This document shows positions 51,969 through 60,933 of a stretch of 64,000 nt of DNA, piece by piece. The position numbers and the translations under genes were made by a program. The stretch's first letter is position 1. Every line of letters starts with the position of its first letter. The notes below the pieces were generated by a model. That model was not told where the DNA came from. It worked only from the letters and a program-made list of their open reading frames with translations, and ran no database searches. The DNA comes from Streptomyces sp. cf386 (GTDB lineage Bacteria > Actinomycetota > Actinomycetes > Streptomycetales > Streptomycetaceae), in contig NZ_FNHV01000009.1 of NCBI RefSeq assembly GCF_900103585.1, positions 360,317 to 424,316 of the forward strand, given 5' to 3'.

Positions 51969-52582
51969 CAGCGCTCACCTTCCCCGGACTTAGAAGACTC
52001 CGCGGCCTGCGAAGGGCCGATCCGCTGCCATTCCGTCCGCGGATCGGACGCCGCGCCCGGGATCACCGTCGATGTCCGCACGTCCTCGGCCGCCTGCCCC
52101 CAGGCCTGCCGGGCCGCCTCCTCGCCCTCCCGCTTCGACTCCTCGCTGAAGTCCGCGTTCATGACGTGGGATACGGGGTTGTCCTCCAACGTCTGCGACC
52201 AGGAACGCTGCTCGACCTCCTCCGGCGTCAGGCCCGGGTTGCCCGCCGTCGCCGTCCACACCCTCTTCAGGGTGTTCGAGGCGTACTGCTCCTGCTCGTG
52301 ATACAGCCCCGCCGACAGATCCAGCCGACCCGCGAACTCATTGGCGTCCCGCACCAGCGAGTACACCCCCCAGCCCCACCGCTCGCAGAACTCGGCGAAA
52401 ACCTGACGCAGCGCCCCGTCTCCCACCTCCAGACCCGCCAACTCCAGGTCGTCGAAGCCGCGGCCCTGACCCGCCTCGATATCGAAGCCCAACTCCTGTA
52501 GCTCACCGATCGCCTGGTTGATGCCCCGGGTGATCCGCTCCAGCGCCTCCGGATCGACCTGGTAGCCATCACCGCCGCTCAC
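51968..52582 (-). CDS. WXG-like partner protein of the RHS toxin operon
   Basis: A 204-residue acidic helical protein (MSGGDGYQVDPEALERITRG, then ELQELGFDIEAG, FAEFCERWGWGVYSLVRDANE). The N-terminal 110 residues look like a WXG100/ESX-type helical hairpin, though with WGWG in place of WXG. The C-terminal part is charged. It probably accompanies the RHS protein to a type VII export machine, or chaperones it; this is by context. Its stop overlaps the toxin start by one base and its start overlaps the upstream gene by four bases, so expression is coupled. Confidence 0.75.
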   Translation of the reverse strand: MSGGDGYQVDPEALERITRGINQAIGELQELGFDIEAGQGRGFDDLELAGLEVGDGALRQVFAEFCERWGWGVYSLVRDANEFAGRLDLSAGLYHEQEQYASNTLKRVWTATAGNPGLTPEEVEQRSWSQTLEDNPVSHVMNADFSEESKREGEEAARQAWGQAAEDVRTSTVIPGAASDPRTEWQRIGPSQAAESSKSGEGER

Positions 52583-53070
52583 GCGCCCACCCCTTCCGCA
52601 TACGTCCCTTCCGCACCCACAGCCGGAGTCGTATCCGAAGCCGCCGCATCCACAGCCACCGCGTCCGGAACGATCCCCTTCACCGGAGGCAGCACCATGC
52701 CCGCCGGCCCGCCCGCGTCCACCGCGACCCCGACCGGCCCGCCCGACCTCGCCACCCTCGGAACCACCTGATCCAGCAACCGCGCCCCATGAACCGGCAT
52801 CCCCTCGGGCACCGCCTCACCACGCGCCCGGGCAAACCGCTCCAACGCCGCCTCATCCGTGAACGCAAAGAGCCAACGGACACCGTCCGCCTCAACCGAC
52901 AGCAGCGAACCGTCCACCACCGGCACCAGCACCTCACTGCGCCGGAACTCCCCTACAACCGCACGCAGATCGCCCTGCCCGCTCTCCGCCAGATCCGCCA
53001 GCCGCGTCCGCAGCCTCAAGGTGTCGGCGCTCACGTCAGCCCCCGTCGAAAACTTCACCACACATCGCAC
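52579..53070 (-). CDS. SseB-like domain protein at the head of the toxin operon
   Basis: A 163-residue protein of mixed fold with RRSEVLVPVVDGSLLSVEADG, VRWLFAFTDEAALERFARA and a Pro/Ala/Val-rich tail, which resembles the SseB N-terminal fold common in actinobacterial toxin loci. Starts GTG 53070, 53061 or 53058 are possible; the shortest gives VKFSTGADVSADTLRLR. Ends in an overlap of four bases with the next gene. SseB-like proteins often sit with type VII effectors and may regulate or chaperone; no role is shown here. Confidence 0.7.
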   Translation of the reverse strand: MRCVVKFSTGADVSADTLRLRTRLADLAESGQGDLRAVVGEFRRSEVLVPVVDGSLLSVEADGVRWLFAFTDEAALERFARARGEAVPEGMPVHGARLLDQVVPRVARSGGPVGVAVDAGGPAGMVLPPVKGIVPDAVAVDAAASDTTPAVGAEGTYAEGVGA

Positions 53071-53245
53071 AAGCGAACGATCATGCTAGTCCGCCGAGAT
53101 CAGATGAATCCAGGAGAGCGCCGGCCTCCGCGTTTCGGCCAGGGACGGACCTGGTGCCCCAAGCGCCGCCGCCCGGCCGCCGCCGTCACCGCCGGTTACG
53201 TATTCTGTGCCCTCGAACTGCTCCACGGCGAAAGGGGATTCGGGC

Positions 53246-55486
53246 GTGCCGCTGCGCAAGGACGACCCGAAGTCGGTCGGCGGGTACAAACTGCTCGACC
53301 GGCTCGGGGCCGGTGGCATGGGTGCCGTCTATCGGGGCAGGTCGCGTTCCGGCCGTGAGGTCGCCGTCAAGGTCGTGCATGCCCAGTACGCCGAAGACCC
53401 CGTCTTCCGTGCCAGGTTCCGGCAGGAAATCGAGGCCGTCCGCAAGGTGAGCGGTGTCTTCACCGCGCCGGTGGTGGACGCCGATCCGGAGGCGGAACGG
53501 CCCTGGATGGCCACGCAGTACGTGGCGGGGCGTTCGCTCGCCGACCGGATCCGTGACCGGGGCGGGCTGCGCGACGGCGAACTGCGGCAGCTGGCACTGG
53601 GGTTGGTGGAGGCACTGCGGGACATCCACCGGGCCGGAGTGGTGCACCGGGACCTCAAGCCGGCCAACGTGCTGATGGCCGAGGACGGCCCCCGTGTCAT
53701 CGACTTCGGTATCTCCCGCGCGGCCGAGAACCACAACACCCTGACCGAGACCGGCCAGATGATCGGCACCCCGCCGTTCATGTCCCCCGAGCAGCTCACC
53801 GACGCACGGACGGTCGGCCCGGCCTCCGACATCTTCTCGCTCGGCGCGCTGCTGGTGTACGCCACGACCGGCAGGGGCCCGTTCGACACCGACAGCCCTT
53901 ATCTGACCGCGTACCGGGTGGTTCACTACGAGCCCGTGCTGGACGGCATCGGACAGCCGCTCCGGGGAATCCTGGAGCGCTGCCTGAGCAAGGAGGCCGC
54001 GGACCGCCCCGGACTCGACGAACTGGCAGGGGAGTTCGCCGACGGCCTGCCGGAGGCCGACCCGGGCGACATGCCGACGGTGACGCTGCGCGGCGACCAC
54101 CCGGTGGTGGCGCGGACCCGCCCCGACGCCGTGGCCGACCCGGCCTCGACCACCTGGTCCGGCCGTCGGCGTCGCCGTATCCGTCCCCTGCTGGCCGTGA
54201 CCGGCACAGTGGGCGCGCTGGCCCTGGGGCTGCTCGGGTACATACGGTTCGGGCCGGGATTCGCGGACAGCCCCCAGGAGGGGACCGCTGCCCCGACCGC
54301 GACCACCCGGTGGAGGACCCTGCCCGGCGACTGGGAACCCTGGCAGACGACCCTGTCCGAGACGGCACCGCTGGGCGCGAAGAAGGCGCTGGGAACGGAC
54401 GACGGCTCGGTGGCCGGCGAGCCGACGTGCCTGATGAACGGCAGCGGCGTCTACTGCGCGGGCGAGGGCATCCTCCCGGTGCGCCTGGACGCCCGGACCG
54501 GCAAGACCCTCTGGCGCGCCGAGGCCCCACGGGGCGGCGACGAGATCGGGTCGTACAACTCCGCGCTGCTCGGCGTCCACAGTGGCACGGTCGTCCTGCG
54601 CCAGTCCGTCTTCAACGCCGCCCGCGGAACCGATGTGGCCGAGGTGCTGGGGATCGACGCCGGGACCGGCGAACAGCTGTGGACGCACCGGGTGAACGAC
54701 GAGAACCTCGACATGGCCATCTCCGACGGCCTCGTCATCACGTCCGGCGACAACGGTACGACCGTGACGGCTCGGTCCCCGCGTACCGGCGCGGAGCGCT
54801 GGACCGCGCAGATGCCCAAGGGTCACTACTGCTCATTCGTGAAGGGCGGCACCGACGTGTACGCCCAGTGCATCTCGACCTCGGGGACGAGCGAGACCTC
54901 GATGATCCTGGTGCTGGACCCGGCCGACGGCTCGGCGCGGACGCTGAAGGCCCCGGCCCAGAGCGGCATCCTCGGATTCCTCGACGGGCGGCTGGCCATG
55001 ATGCAGGCGCCCGAGGAGGAGGGGCCGTCCGGTGAGATCCTGCCGTACGACCGGGTCCTTCTGGTGGACCCGGACACCGGCACCCGCACCACGGTGAAAC
55101 TGGCGGAGAGCTTCGACGGTGAACCGGTGCTGTCGTCCGGCACACTCTGGTTCGTCTCGCCCGGCGGCGTGGTGAGAGCCGTTTCCCCCCGTACCGGCAA
55201 ACTGCTGTGGGAGACCCGGACCAGCCTGGAAGGACCAGGTGCGGCCAGCTACGACGCGCAGACGCGCACCCTGTACCTGGCCAGCATCAGCGGCCGCGTG
55301 GCCGCCCTCGACGGGCGCGAGGGCACCTCGCTGTGGGAGACGCTGCCGCGCACGGAGCGGTCGGACAGCGCGCCGGTCGGGCCCGGGGTCCTGCTGCACG
55401 AGGGCTCGGTGATCGTCGCCACCTCGGACGGCACCGTCTTCGCCCTCGACCCCGCCGACCCCGAGCGGAAACCGGCCTCGGGGTGA
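53246..55486 (+). CDS. Ser/Thr protein kinase with PQQ-type beta-propeller sensor
   Basis: A 746-residue membrane kinase. The Hanks-type domain (residues 10-260) has GAGGMGAVY, the lysine in VAVKVVH, HRDLKPANVL, and DFGISR. A transmembrane helix near 315-335 (LLAVTGTVGALALGLLGYI) leads to an extracellular PQQ propeller with repeated blades (LDARTGKTLWRAE, IDAGTGEQLWTHR, VSPRTGKLLWETR). Start GTG 53246 has AAGGGG upstream. It is divergent from the RHS toxin operon by about 175 bases, but kinases of this kind are common in Streptomyces and a link is not shown. The ligand is unknown. Confidence 0.95.
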   Translation: MPLRKDDPKSVGGYKLLDRLGAGGMGAVYRGRSRSGREVAVKVVHAQYAEDPVFRARFRQEIEAVRKVSGVFTAPVVDADPEAERPWMATQYVAGRSLADRIRDRGGLRDGELRQLALGLVEALRDIHRAGVVHRDLKPANVLMAEDGPRVIDFGISRAAENHNTLTETGQMIGTPPFMSPEQLTDARTVGPASDIFSLGALLVYATTGRGPFDTDSPYLTAYRVVHYEPVLDGIGQPLRGILERCLSKEAADRPGLDELAGEFADGLPEADPGDMPTVTLRGDHPVVARTRPDAVADPASTTWSGRRRRRIRPLLAVTGTVGALALGLLGYIRFGPGFADSPQEGTAAPTATTRWRTLPGDWEPWQTTLSETAPLGAKKALGTDDGSVAGEPTCLMNGSGVYCAGEGILPVRLDARTGKTLWRAEAPRGGDEIGSYNSALLGVHSGTVVLRQSVFNAARGTDVAEVLGIDAGTGEQLWTHRVNDENLDMAISDGLVITSGDNGTTVTARSPRTGAERWTAQMPKGHYCSFVKGGTDVYAQCISTSGTSETSMILVLDPADGSARTLKAPAQSGILGFLDGRLAMMQAPEEEGPSGEILPYDRVLLVDPDTGTRTTVKLAESFDGEPVLSSGTLWFVSPGGVVRAVSPRTGKLLWETRTSLEGPGAASYDAQTRTLYLASISGRVAALDGREGTSLWETLPRTERSDSAPVGPGVLLHEGSVIVATSDGTVFALDPADPERKPASG

Positions 55487-55544
55487 CGGCGGGGCGGGGC
55501 GAGGGTTACGTACGGCAGGGACGAGGGTTACGGCAGGGCGAGGC

Positions 55545-56741
55545 CTACGGCAGCGCCAGCATCCGCTCCAGCGCCAGCTTCGCGAACGCCTCGGTCTCCT
55601 TGTCGACCTCGATGCGGTTGACGAGCTTGCCCTCCGCCAGCGACTCCAGCGTCCAGACCAGGTGGGGCAGGTCGATGCGGTTCATCGTCGAGCAGAAGCA
55701 GACCGTCTTGTCGAGGAAGACGATCTCCTTGCCCTCGGGCGCGAAACGGTTCGCCAGCCGGCGGACCAGGTTCAGTTCCGTGCCGATGGCCCACTTGGAG
55801 CCGGCCGGAGCCGCCTCAAGGGCCTTGATGATGTACTCCGTCGAACCGACGTAGTCCGCCGCCGCCACGACCTCGTGCTTGCACTCGGGGTGCACGAGCA
55901 CGTTGACCCCGGGGATCCGGGCGCGCACGTCCTCCACCGAGTCAACGCTGAAGCGGCCGTGCACCGAGCAGTGGCCGCGCCACAGGATCATCTTCGCGGC
56001 GCGCAGCTCGTCGGCGGTCAGCCCGCCGTTCGGCTTGTGCGGGTTGTAGACGACACAGTCCTCCAGGGACATGCCCATGTCCCGGACGGCGGTGTTGCGC
56101 CCGAGGTGCTGGTCGGGGAGGAACAGGACCTTGGTCGAATGGGGCTCCCCCTGCTCGAAGGCCCAGTCCAGCGCACGCTTGGCGTTCGACGAGGTGCAGA
56201 TCGTGCCGCCGTGCTTGCCCGTGAACGCCTTGATGTCCGCGGAGGAGTTCATGTACGAGACGGGGACGACCTGCTCGGCTATCCCGGCCTCGGTCAGCAC
56301 GTCCCAGCACTCCGCCACCTGCTCGGCCGTCGCCATGTCGGCCATCGAGCAGCCGGCGGCGAGGTCGGGGAGGACGACCTTCTGGTCGTCGGAGGTCAGG
56401 ATGTCCGCCGACTCGGCCATGAAGTGCACACCGCAGAACACGATGTACTCGGCCTCCGGGCAGGCGGCCGCGTCCCGGGCCAGCTTGAAGGAGTCGCCGG
56501 TCACGTCCGCGAACTGGATGACCTCGTCGCGCTGGTAGTGGTGGCCGAGCACGAAGACCTTGCTGCCGAGCTTCTCCTTGGCCGCGCGGGCGCGCTCGAC
56601 CAGGTCCGGGTCGGACGGCGAGGGCAGATCGCCGGGACACTCGACGCCGCGCTCGCTCCTCGGGTCGGCCTCACGGCCGAGGAGCAGCAGGGCGAGGGGC
56701 GTCGGCTGTACGTCGAGCTCCTGGGTCTGGGCGGTGGTCAC
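55545..56741 (-). CDS. nadA: quinolinate synthase
   Basis: [4Fe-4S] enzyme that condenses iminoaspartate and dihydroxyacetone phosphate in NAD synthesis. The 398-residue protein has the three conserved cysteines in FCGVHFMAESADI, ICTSSNAKRALDW and HPECKHEVVA, and the motif LGHHYQRDEVIQF. Start GTG 56741 (VTTAQTQELDVQPTPLALLL) has AAAGGG nine bases upstream. No nadB or nadC is in the window. A neighbour encodes an A-type Fe-S carrier that could load the cluster. A perfect inverted repeat sits 115 bases upstream. Confidence 0.96.
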   Translation of the reverse strand: MTTAQTQELDVQPTPLALLLLGREADPRSERGVECPGDLPSPSDPDLVERARAAKEKLGSKVFVLGHHYQRDEVIQFADVTGDSFKLARDAAACPEAEYIVFCGVHFMAESADILTSDDQKVVLPDLAAGCSMADMATAEQVAECWDVLTEAGIAEQVVPVSYMNSSADIKAFTGKHGGTICTSSNAKRALDWAFEQGEPHSTKVLFLPDQHLGRNTAVRDMGMSLEDCVVYNPHKPNGGLTADELRAAKMILWRGHCSVHGRFSVDSVEDVRARIPGVNVLVHPECKHEVVAAADYVGSTEYIIKALEAAPAGSKWAIGTELNLVRRLANRFAPEGKEIVFLDKTVCFCSTMNRIDLPHLVWTLESLAEGKLVNRIEVDKETEAFAKLALERMLALP

Positions 56742-56855
56742 GACACGCACCCTTTCTGTTCTGCGGCTCGCCGGGGCCGGAGTATCCGGACCGGCGGGTC
56801 ATTCGGGACACCTTCATCGACTTCTCGTCGATTTGACGCTATCTATCATAACCGG

Positions 56856-56899
56856 TTCACGTCACTTTGACGACGGCCATCGTGTCGATGTGACGTGAA
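56856..56899. promoter_or_regulatory. inverted repeat between nadA and the Fe-S carrier gene
   Basis: A perfect 10-bp inverted repeat, TTCACGTCAC (56856-56865) and GTGACGTGAA (56890-56899), is separated by 24 bases, and CGTCA/TGACG half-sites recur nearby. TATGAT, a good -10, reads toward nadA just inside it. The whole 56742-57109 gap (368 bases) is otherwise empty, so this is the nadA/erpA control region. The regulator is unknown. Confidence 0.55.
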
Positions 56900-57109
56900 T
56901 CCCGGCGAGGTGCCCTCAGGAGGCATGGAGGGGGCCTGGAGGTGGCCTGAAGAGGGCCCGCACTCCCGAATCAGGCATTTTCCGCTCCACGCGCCGTGTG
57001 CGAGCATGAAGAAGGACCGAAAGACAAGCGCCCGGCCCGGAATGAATCCGCGGCCCCGACGGTTGCAACCGTCGGCAAGCAGTCTCCGTACAACCCGGGA
57101 GAGATGTAG

Positions 57110-57466
57110 ATGTCCGTATCGGACGAGACCAGCACCGTCACCGACGGCATCATCCTGTCCGACGCCGCCGCGGCGAAGGTCAAGGCCCTGCTCGACCAGG
57201 AAGGCCGTGACGACCTGGCCCTGCGCGTCGCCGTTCAGCCGGGTGGCTGCTCCGGCCTGCGCTACCAGCTCTTCTTCGACGAGCGGTCCCTCGACGGCGA
57301 CGTGGTCAAGGACTTCGGCGGCGTCAAGGTCGTCACCGACCGCATGAGCGCCCCGTACCTGGGCGGCGCCTCCATCGACTTCGTCGACACCATCGAGAAG
57401 CAGGGCTTCACGATCGACAACCCGAACGCGACGGGCTCCTGCGCCTGCGGCGACTCCTTCAGCTGA
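57110..57466 (+). CDS. erpA: A-type iron-sulfur cluster carrier (ErpA/IscA-like)
   Basis: A 118-residue HesB/IscA-family protein. The three cluster cysteines are readable in PGGCSGLRYQL and the C-terminal SCACGDSFS. It delivers or assembles Fe-S clusters for apo-enzymes, and NadA next door and LipA are candidate clients. It starts at ATG 57110 behind GGGAGAG. A bidirectional terminator follows, so it is a single-gene unit. Calling it ErpA rather than IscA or SufA rests on its being the usual stand-alone carrier of actinobacteria. Confidence 0.93.
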   Translation: MSVSDETSTVTDGIILSDAAAAKVKALLDQEGRDDLALRVAVQPGGCSGLRYQLFFDERSLDGDVVKDFGGVKVVTDRMSAPYLGGASIDFVDTIEKQGFTIDNPNATGSCACGDSFS

Positions 57467-57523
57467 GCCCGGCCGACCCGGCGACCGCCCACGTGGCTGA
57501 CCGCCGATCCGGCTGACATACGA

Positions 57524-57560
57524 GAAAGCGGCGACCCCCTCCGACGGGGCCGCCGCTTTC
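57524..57560. terminator. bidirectional terminator
   Basis: A 10-bp stem GAAAGCGGCG/CGCCGCTTTC, with internal CCCC/GGGG pairing, lies between the convergent erpA and the 57.6-kb membrane protein gene. Confidence 0.8.
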
Positions 57561-57575
57561 CCGTATCCGCAGGCC

Positions 57576-59336
57576 CTACCGGGCCCCGGACGTCTCCGGC
57601 ACGCCCGCCCCCGGCTTCTCCTTCGGGAGCGCCTGGCCGTCCGTGCCCACGACCTTGCGGTCACCGAGCGGCTTGTCCAGCTGCACGGTCTTGTGGAACA
57701 CCTTGGCGATCAGGATGCAGACCTTCTCCGGCTGCGACGTCTCGGTCACCCGGACCGTCACCTCGTCGCCGCTCTCGCTCGCCGTCACCTTGTAGTCGGC
57801 GCACACGCCGCCGGTGAAGGCCACGGTCAGCTCCCTGCCGTCGACCGTATAGCCGTCCACCGTCACGTTCCGTGTGACCGGCGCGGAGGTCGGCTCGTCC
57901 TTCGGGTCGGTCGGCCGCGGGGTCGGCTGCCCGGTCGGCTCCTCGGACGGCGTGGCCGAGGCCAGGAACTTCGGGTCGATCGCCGGATACGTGACGGTGA
58001 AGCTGTCCTGCGCACCGGGCGCCTTCACCTGGAACAGCCAGGACGGCACCAGCGCCTGCCGCGCGTCCACATAGTGCGCGGCCAGCCCGAACACGGCCTT
58101 CTCGACCGTGACGGTGTCCTTCGACGGCGTCCCCGCCGACGCCTCCGCACCGCAGGGCGCCTCAAGCCGGTCCTTCAGCGGTACGGGGCTGGCGCAGCCG
58201 CCGATGCCCATGCGGCCGTCGGTCCCCGGCGCCGCGTTCATCAGCCCGAGCGTCTTCTCGGCGCTGAGCACGGGATACGTGTCCGACTTCGACGGCGCCT
58301 TCAACTGGCCGCTTCCGCCGACCACTTCACCCTGGGCGTTCACGGTCACCCCGGTGGTCCAGCCGTACGTGGGCAGCCCGCCGACCACAGGATCGGCGTT
58401 CACCACCCGCTGGGTGCCCATCAACTGGCCGGCGTCGCGCTTCGCGTCATCCTGACCCACCGCCTTGAGGATCGGCGCGGCGGCCTTCTTCGCGGCCTCC
58501 TCGCCGACCGGGTCGGCGGCCGACTCGGTGGAACCCTTCTGGCACTTGGTGGTGCTCTGGCAGTTGTCGGTGCCCGGCGCGTACCGGTAGAACGTCCAGG
58601 TCCCCGGCGCCTGCTTGTTCACCTGCAGACTGGGCCCCGCCCCGTCCGTCGCCCCGACCCGCCAGGTCTGCCCCTGCGCCACCGGCGTCCCGTCCATGCC
58701 GAGCGCCTTGGCCAGCCGGGCCACCTCGTCAGCACCGACCACGCCCCCCGCCCGGTACACCGGCGCCGAGCCGGGCCCGTCGGCGAGCTCCCCGTCGGCC
58801 TTGTAGGTGACGCCGTACGGGTTGGGCTCCCCGGGCGCGATGCCGCCGGTGTCGCTCCCGGTGTCGCCTCCGGTGTAGCCGTCGAGCTGGAGCGGCGGGG
58901 GAGTGTCGCCGGGCGCCGCCGACGTCGTACCGCCGTCCGAACCGCCGGACGCGTTGGCGGCGAGGTAGGCGCCACCGCCTCCGACGAGCAGTACGGCGGC
59001 GGCGACGGAGGCGATGATCGCGGGGGAGCGACGCCGGGCGCCGTCCTGGGTGTCCTCGGACCCGTCGGCCGGGGAGGGGGCGGTGCCGGGGCGCTCGGCG
59101 GTGGGGGTGGGGGCGGCGGGAGCATCCGCAGCCGACGAGGCCGGGACCGAGGCCTCCTCCGAGGCCTTCTCCGGGGCGTCCTCCTCCGAACCGTCCTGGC
59201 CCGCCGCGGCCTCGGCCGCCTCGCTCTCGGCTCCGAGCCCCTCGGTACCGACGGCGTCCTTCTCCTCCCGGACGCCCTGCTCCTCGGCGGAGCCGTCGGC
59301 GCCCGTGTCGTCGTTCTCGGGTCGCTCGGTGTTCAC
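57576..59336 (-). CDS. membrane-anchored hypothetical protein with acidic N-terminus
   Basis: A 586-residue protein from GTG 59336 (VNTERPENDDTGADGSAEEQ), with AGGAG seven bases upstream. The first 115 residues are acidic and disordered and lie inside the cell. One helix near residues 105-128 (IIASVAAAVLLVGGGGAYLA) anchors an extracytoplasmic part of about 450 residues with a Gly/Asp/Thr-rich stretch, then a globular region carrying single cysteines in KCQKG, IGGCASP, APCGAEA, VCADYKV and KVCILIA, possibly in disulfides. The C-terminus has Pro/Thr-rich ATPSEEPTGQPTPRPTDPK. I recognise no domain. Confidence 0.85.
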   Translation of the reverse strand: MNTERPENDDTGADGSAEEQGVREEKDAVGTEGLGAESEAAEAAAGQDGSEEDAPEKASEEASVPASSAADAPAAPTPTAERPGTAPSPADGSEDTQDGARRRSPAIIASVAAAVLLVGGGGAYLAANASGGSDGGTTSAAPGDTPPPLQLDGYTGGDTGSDTGGIAPGEPNPYGVTYKADGELADGPGSAPVYRAGGVVGADEVARLAKALGMDGTPVAQGQTWRVGATDGAGPSLQVNKQAPGTWTFYRYAPGTDNCQSTTKCQKGSTESAADPVGEEAAKKAAAPILKAVGQDDAKRDAGQLMGTQRVVNADPVVGGLPTYGWTTGVTVNAQGEVVGGSGQLKAPSKSDTYPVLSAEKTLGLMNAAPGTDGRMGIGGCASPVPLKDRLEAPCGAEASAGTPSKDTVTVEKAVFGLAAHYVDARQALVPSWLFQVKAPGAQDSFTVTYPAIDPKFLASATPSEEPTGQPTPRPTDPKDEPTSAPVTRNVTVDGYTVDGRELTVAFTGGVCADYKVTASESGDEVTVRVTETSQPEKVCILIAKVFHKTVQLDKPLGDRKVVGTDGQALPKEKPGAGVPETSGAR

Positions 59337-59523
59337 CGCATCGCTCCTTCGGCTGCGCACATGTCCCATAACCCTGACCAGGCCCTGTCAAATAGGTCGG
59401 TCTGTCGGGTCGTATCCCGCATCCCCTTTACGGGGGACAGCGATGGGACGCAGCGGGGGAGCGCACGGTTCCCTGAAGGCGCCGATTCGGGTCGCCGAGA
59501 TTCGACCGGTCGGCGCAGCGCGA

Positions 59524-59733
59524 TCAGTCGCCGTAGTCCGACATCGCGTCCACCAGTCGCGCCGACTTCGACGGCACGGTCACCCCGTGGATGAGTGACG
59601 GGGAGACCGGAAGGGAATGGACGCGGTCGGGGGCGGCCCAGTGGGGAGCCATCCGCGCGCAGTCACCGAGGAGCGACGCCAGGTCGACCTCCGGGTCGGC
59701 CGGAACGGGGGCATGGACCTCGAATTTCGTCAT
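59524..59733 (-). CDS. small hypothetical protein
   Basis: A 69-residue protein (MTKFEVHAPVPADPEVDLAS, then CARMAPHWAAPDRVHSLPVS). It has even codon usage and high third-position GC but a weak ribosome site. I recognise no domain. It is divergent from the PfkB kinase gene, with 130 bases between the starts, and lies downstream of a promoter region that would also serve the 57.6-kb gene. Confidence 0.6.
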   Translation of the reverse strand: MTKFEVHAPVPADPEVDLASLLGDCARMAPHWAAPDRVHSLPVSPSLIHGVTVPSKSARLVDAMSDYGD

Positions 59734-59863
59734 AGCGGCACCGTAGGCACGCCGGAGCCCGCGAAGAAAGATCTACTATCAGGTAGTTTTGACTGCTTCA
59801 GTGTCCCGGTCACGCACGGTAGCGTGGAATGTCAATCCCACCTCCCCGCAGGAGACTCCAGCC

Positions 59864-60838
59864 GTGCGCATCGCAGTCACCGGCTCCATCGCCACCGACC
59901 ACCTCATGACCTTCCCCGGCCGCTTCGCCGACCAGTTCGTCGCGGACCAGCTGCACACGGTCTCGCTCTCCTTCCTGGTCGACAACCTGGACGTACGCCG
60001 GGGCGGCGTAGGCGCGAACATCGCCTTCGGCATGGGCCAGCTGGGCACGAACCCGATCCTGGTCGGCGCCGCGGGCTCCGACTTCGACGAGTACCGGGCC
60101 TGGCTGGACCGGCACGGTGTCGACACCGGCTCGGTCCGCATCTCCGAGACCCTGCACACCGCCCGCTTCGTCTGCACCACCGACGCCGACCACAACCAGA
60201 TCGGCTCCTTCTACACCGGTGCGATGAGCGAGGCCCGCCTGATTGAGCTGAAGACCGTCGCGGACCGCGTCGGCGGCCTCGACCTGGTCCTCATCGGCGC
60301 CGACGACCCCGAGGGCATGCTCCGCCACACCGAGGAGTGCCGCTCCCGCGCGATCCCGTTCGCCGCCGACTTCTCCCAGCAGATCGCCCGAATGAACGGC
60401 GACGAGATCCGGATACTGCTGGACGGCGCGACGTACCTCTTCTCGAACGAGTACGAGAAGGGGCTCATCGAGTCCAAGACGGGCTGGTCGGACGAGGAGA
60501 TCCTGTCCAAGGTCGGCCACCGCGTCACCACCCTCGGCTCGCGGGGCGTACGCATCGAGCGGCAGGGCGAGGACCCGATCGAGGTCGGCTGCGCCGAGGA
60601 GGAGCGCAAGGCCGATCCCACGGGTGTCGGCGACGCCTTCCGCGCGGGGTTCCTGTCGGGGCTGGCGTGGGGTGTGTCCCTGGAGCGGGCCGCGCAGGTC
60701 GGCTGCATGCTGGCGACTCTCGTCATCGAGACGGTGGGTACGCAGGAGTACCAGCTGCGGCGGGTGCACTTCATGGACCGGTTCACCAAGGCGTACGGGC
60801 ATGAGGCCGGCGAGGAGGTTCGGGCCCACCTTGGCTGA
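59864..60838 (+). CDS. PfkB-family carbohydrate/nucleoside kinase
   Basis: A 324-residue kinase. It has the PfkB start (IAVTGSIATDHLMTFPGRFA), RRGGVGANIAFGMGQLG, and the C-terminal catalytic motif DPTGVGDAFRAGFLSG (the DTxGAGD motif with Pro for Thr). GTG 59864 has GGAG nine bases upstream, which decides the start over the open frame to 59789. Substrate cannot be read; the N-terminal form resembles adenosine-kinase-like members. Convergent with the cysteine desulfurase gene, with a dispersed repeat copy between. Confidence 0.92.
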   Translation: MRIAVTGSIATDHLMTFPGRFADQFVADQLHTVSLSFLVDNLDVRRGGVGANIAFGMGQLGTNPILVGAAGSDFDEYRAWLDRHGVDTGSVRISETLHTARFVCTTDADHNQIGSFYTGAMSEARLIELKTVADRVGGLDLVLIGADDPEGMLRHTEECRSRAIPFAADFSQQIARMNGDEIRILLDGATYLFSNEYEKGLIESKTGWSDEEILSKVGHRVTTLGSRGVRIERQGEDPIEVGCAEEERKADPTGVGDAFRAGFLSGLAWGVSLERAAQVGCMLATLVIETVGTQEYQLRRVHFMDRFTKAYGHEAGEEVRAHLG

Positions 60839-60901
60839 GGCCGGGTGCGACCAATCGGCTGCCTCAGCGGGTTCGTTGTCGGCTGTGGGGGCGTGGGGGC
60901 T

Positions 60902-60927
60902 GGTCGCACAGTTCCCCGCGCCCCTGA
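60902..60927. repeat. dispersed GC-rich intergenic repeat copy
   Basis: GGTCGCACAGTTCCCCGCG followed by CCCCTGA, between the convergent PfkB kinase and cysteine desulfurase genes. Same core as the copies at 3.75 and 17.03 kb. The hairpin half is less complete here. Confidence 0.65.
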
Positions 60928-60933
60928 GGTGGG

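Noticed and set aside
48879..52301. 1140-codon plus-strand frame opposite the RHS toxin
   Set aside because: Repeat-mirroring shadow; the RHS frame has clear YD repeats and domain order.
43001..53070. Prophage or integrative element
   Set aside because: No integrase, tRNA attachment site, transposase or terminal repeats were seen; the island looks like a toxin/immunity hotspot.
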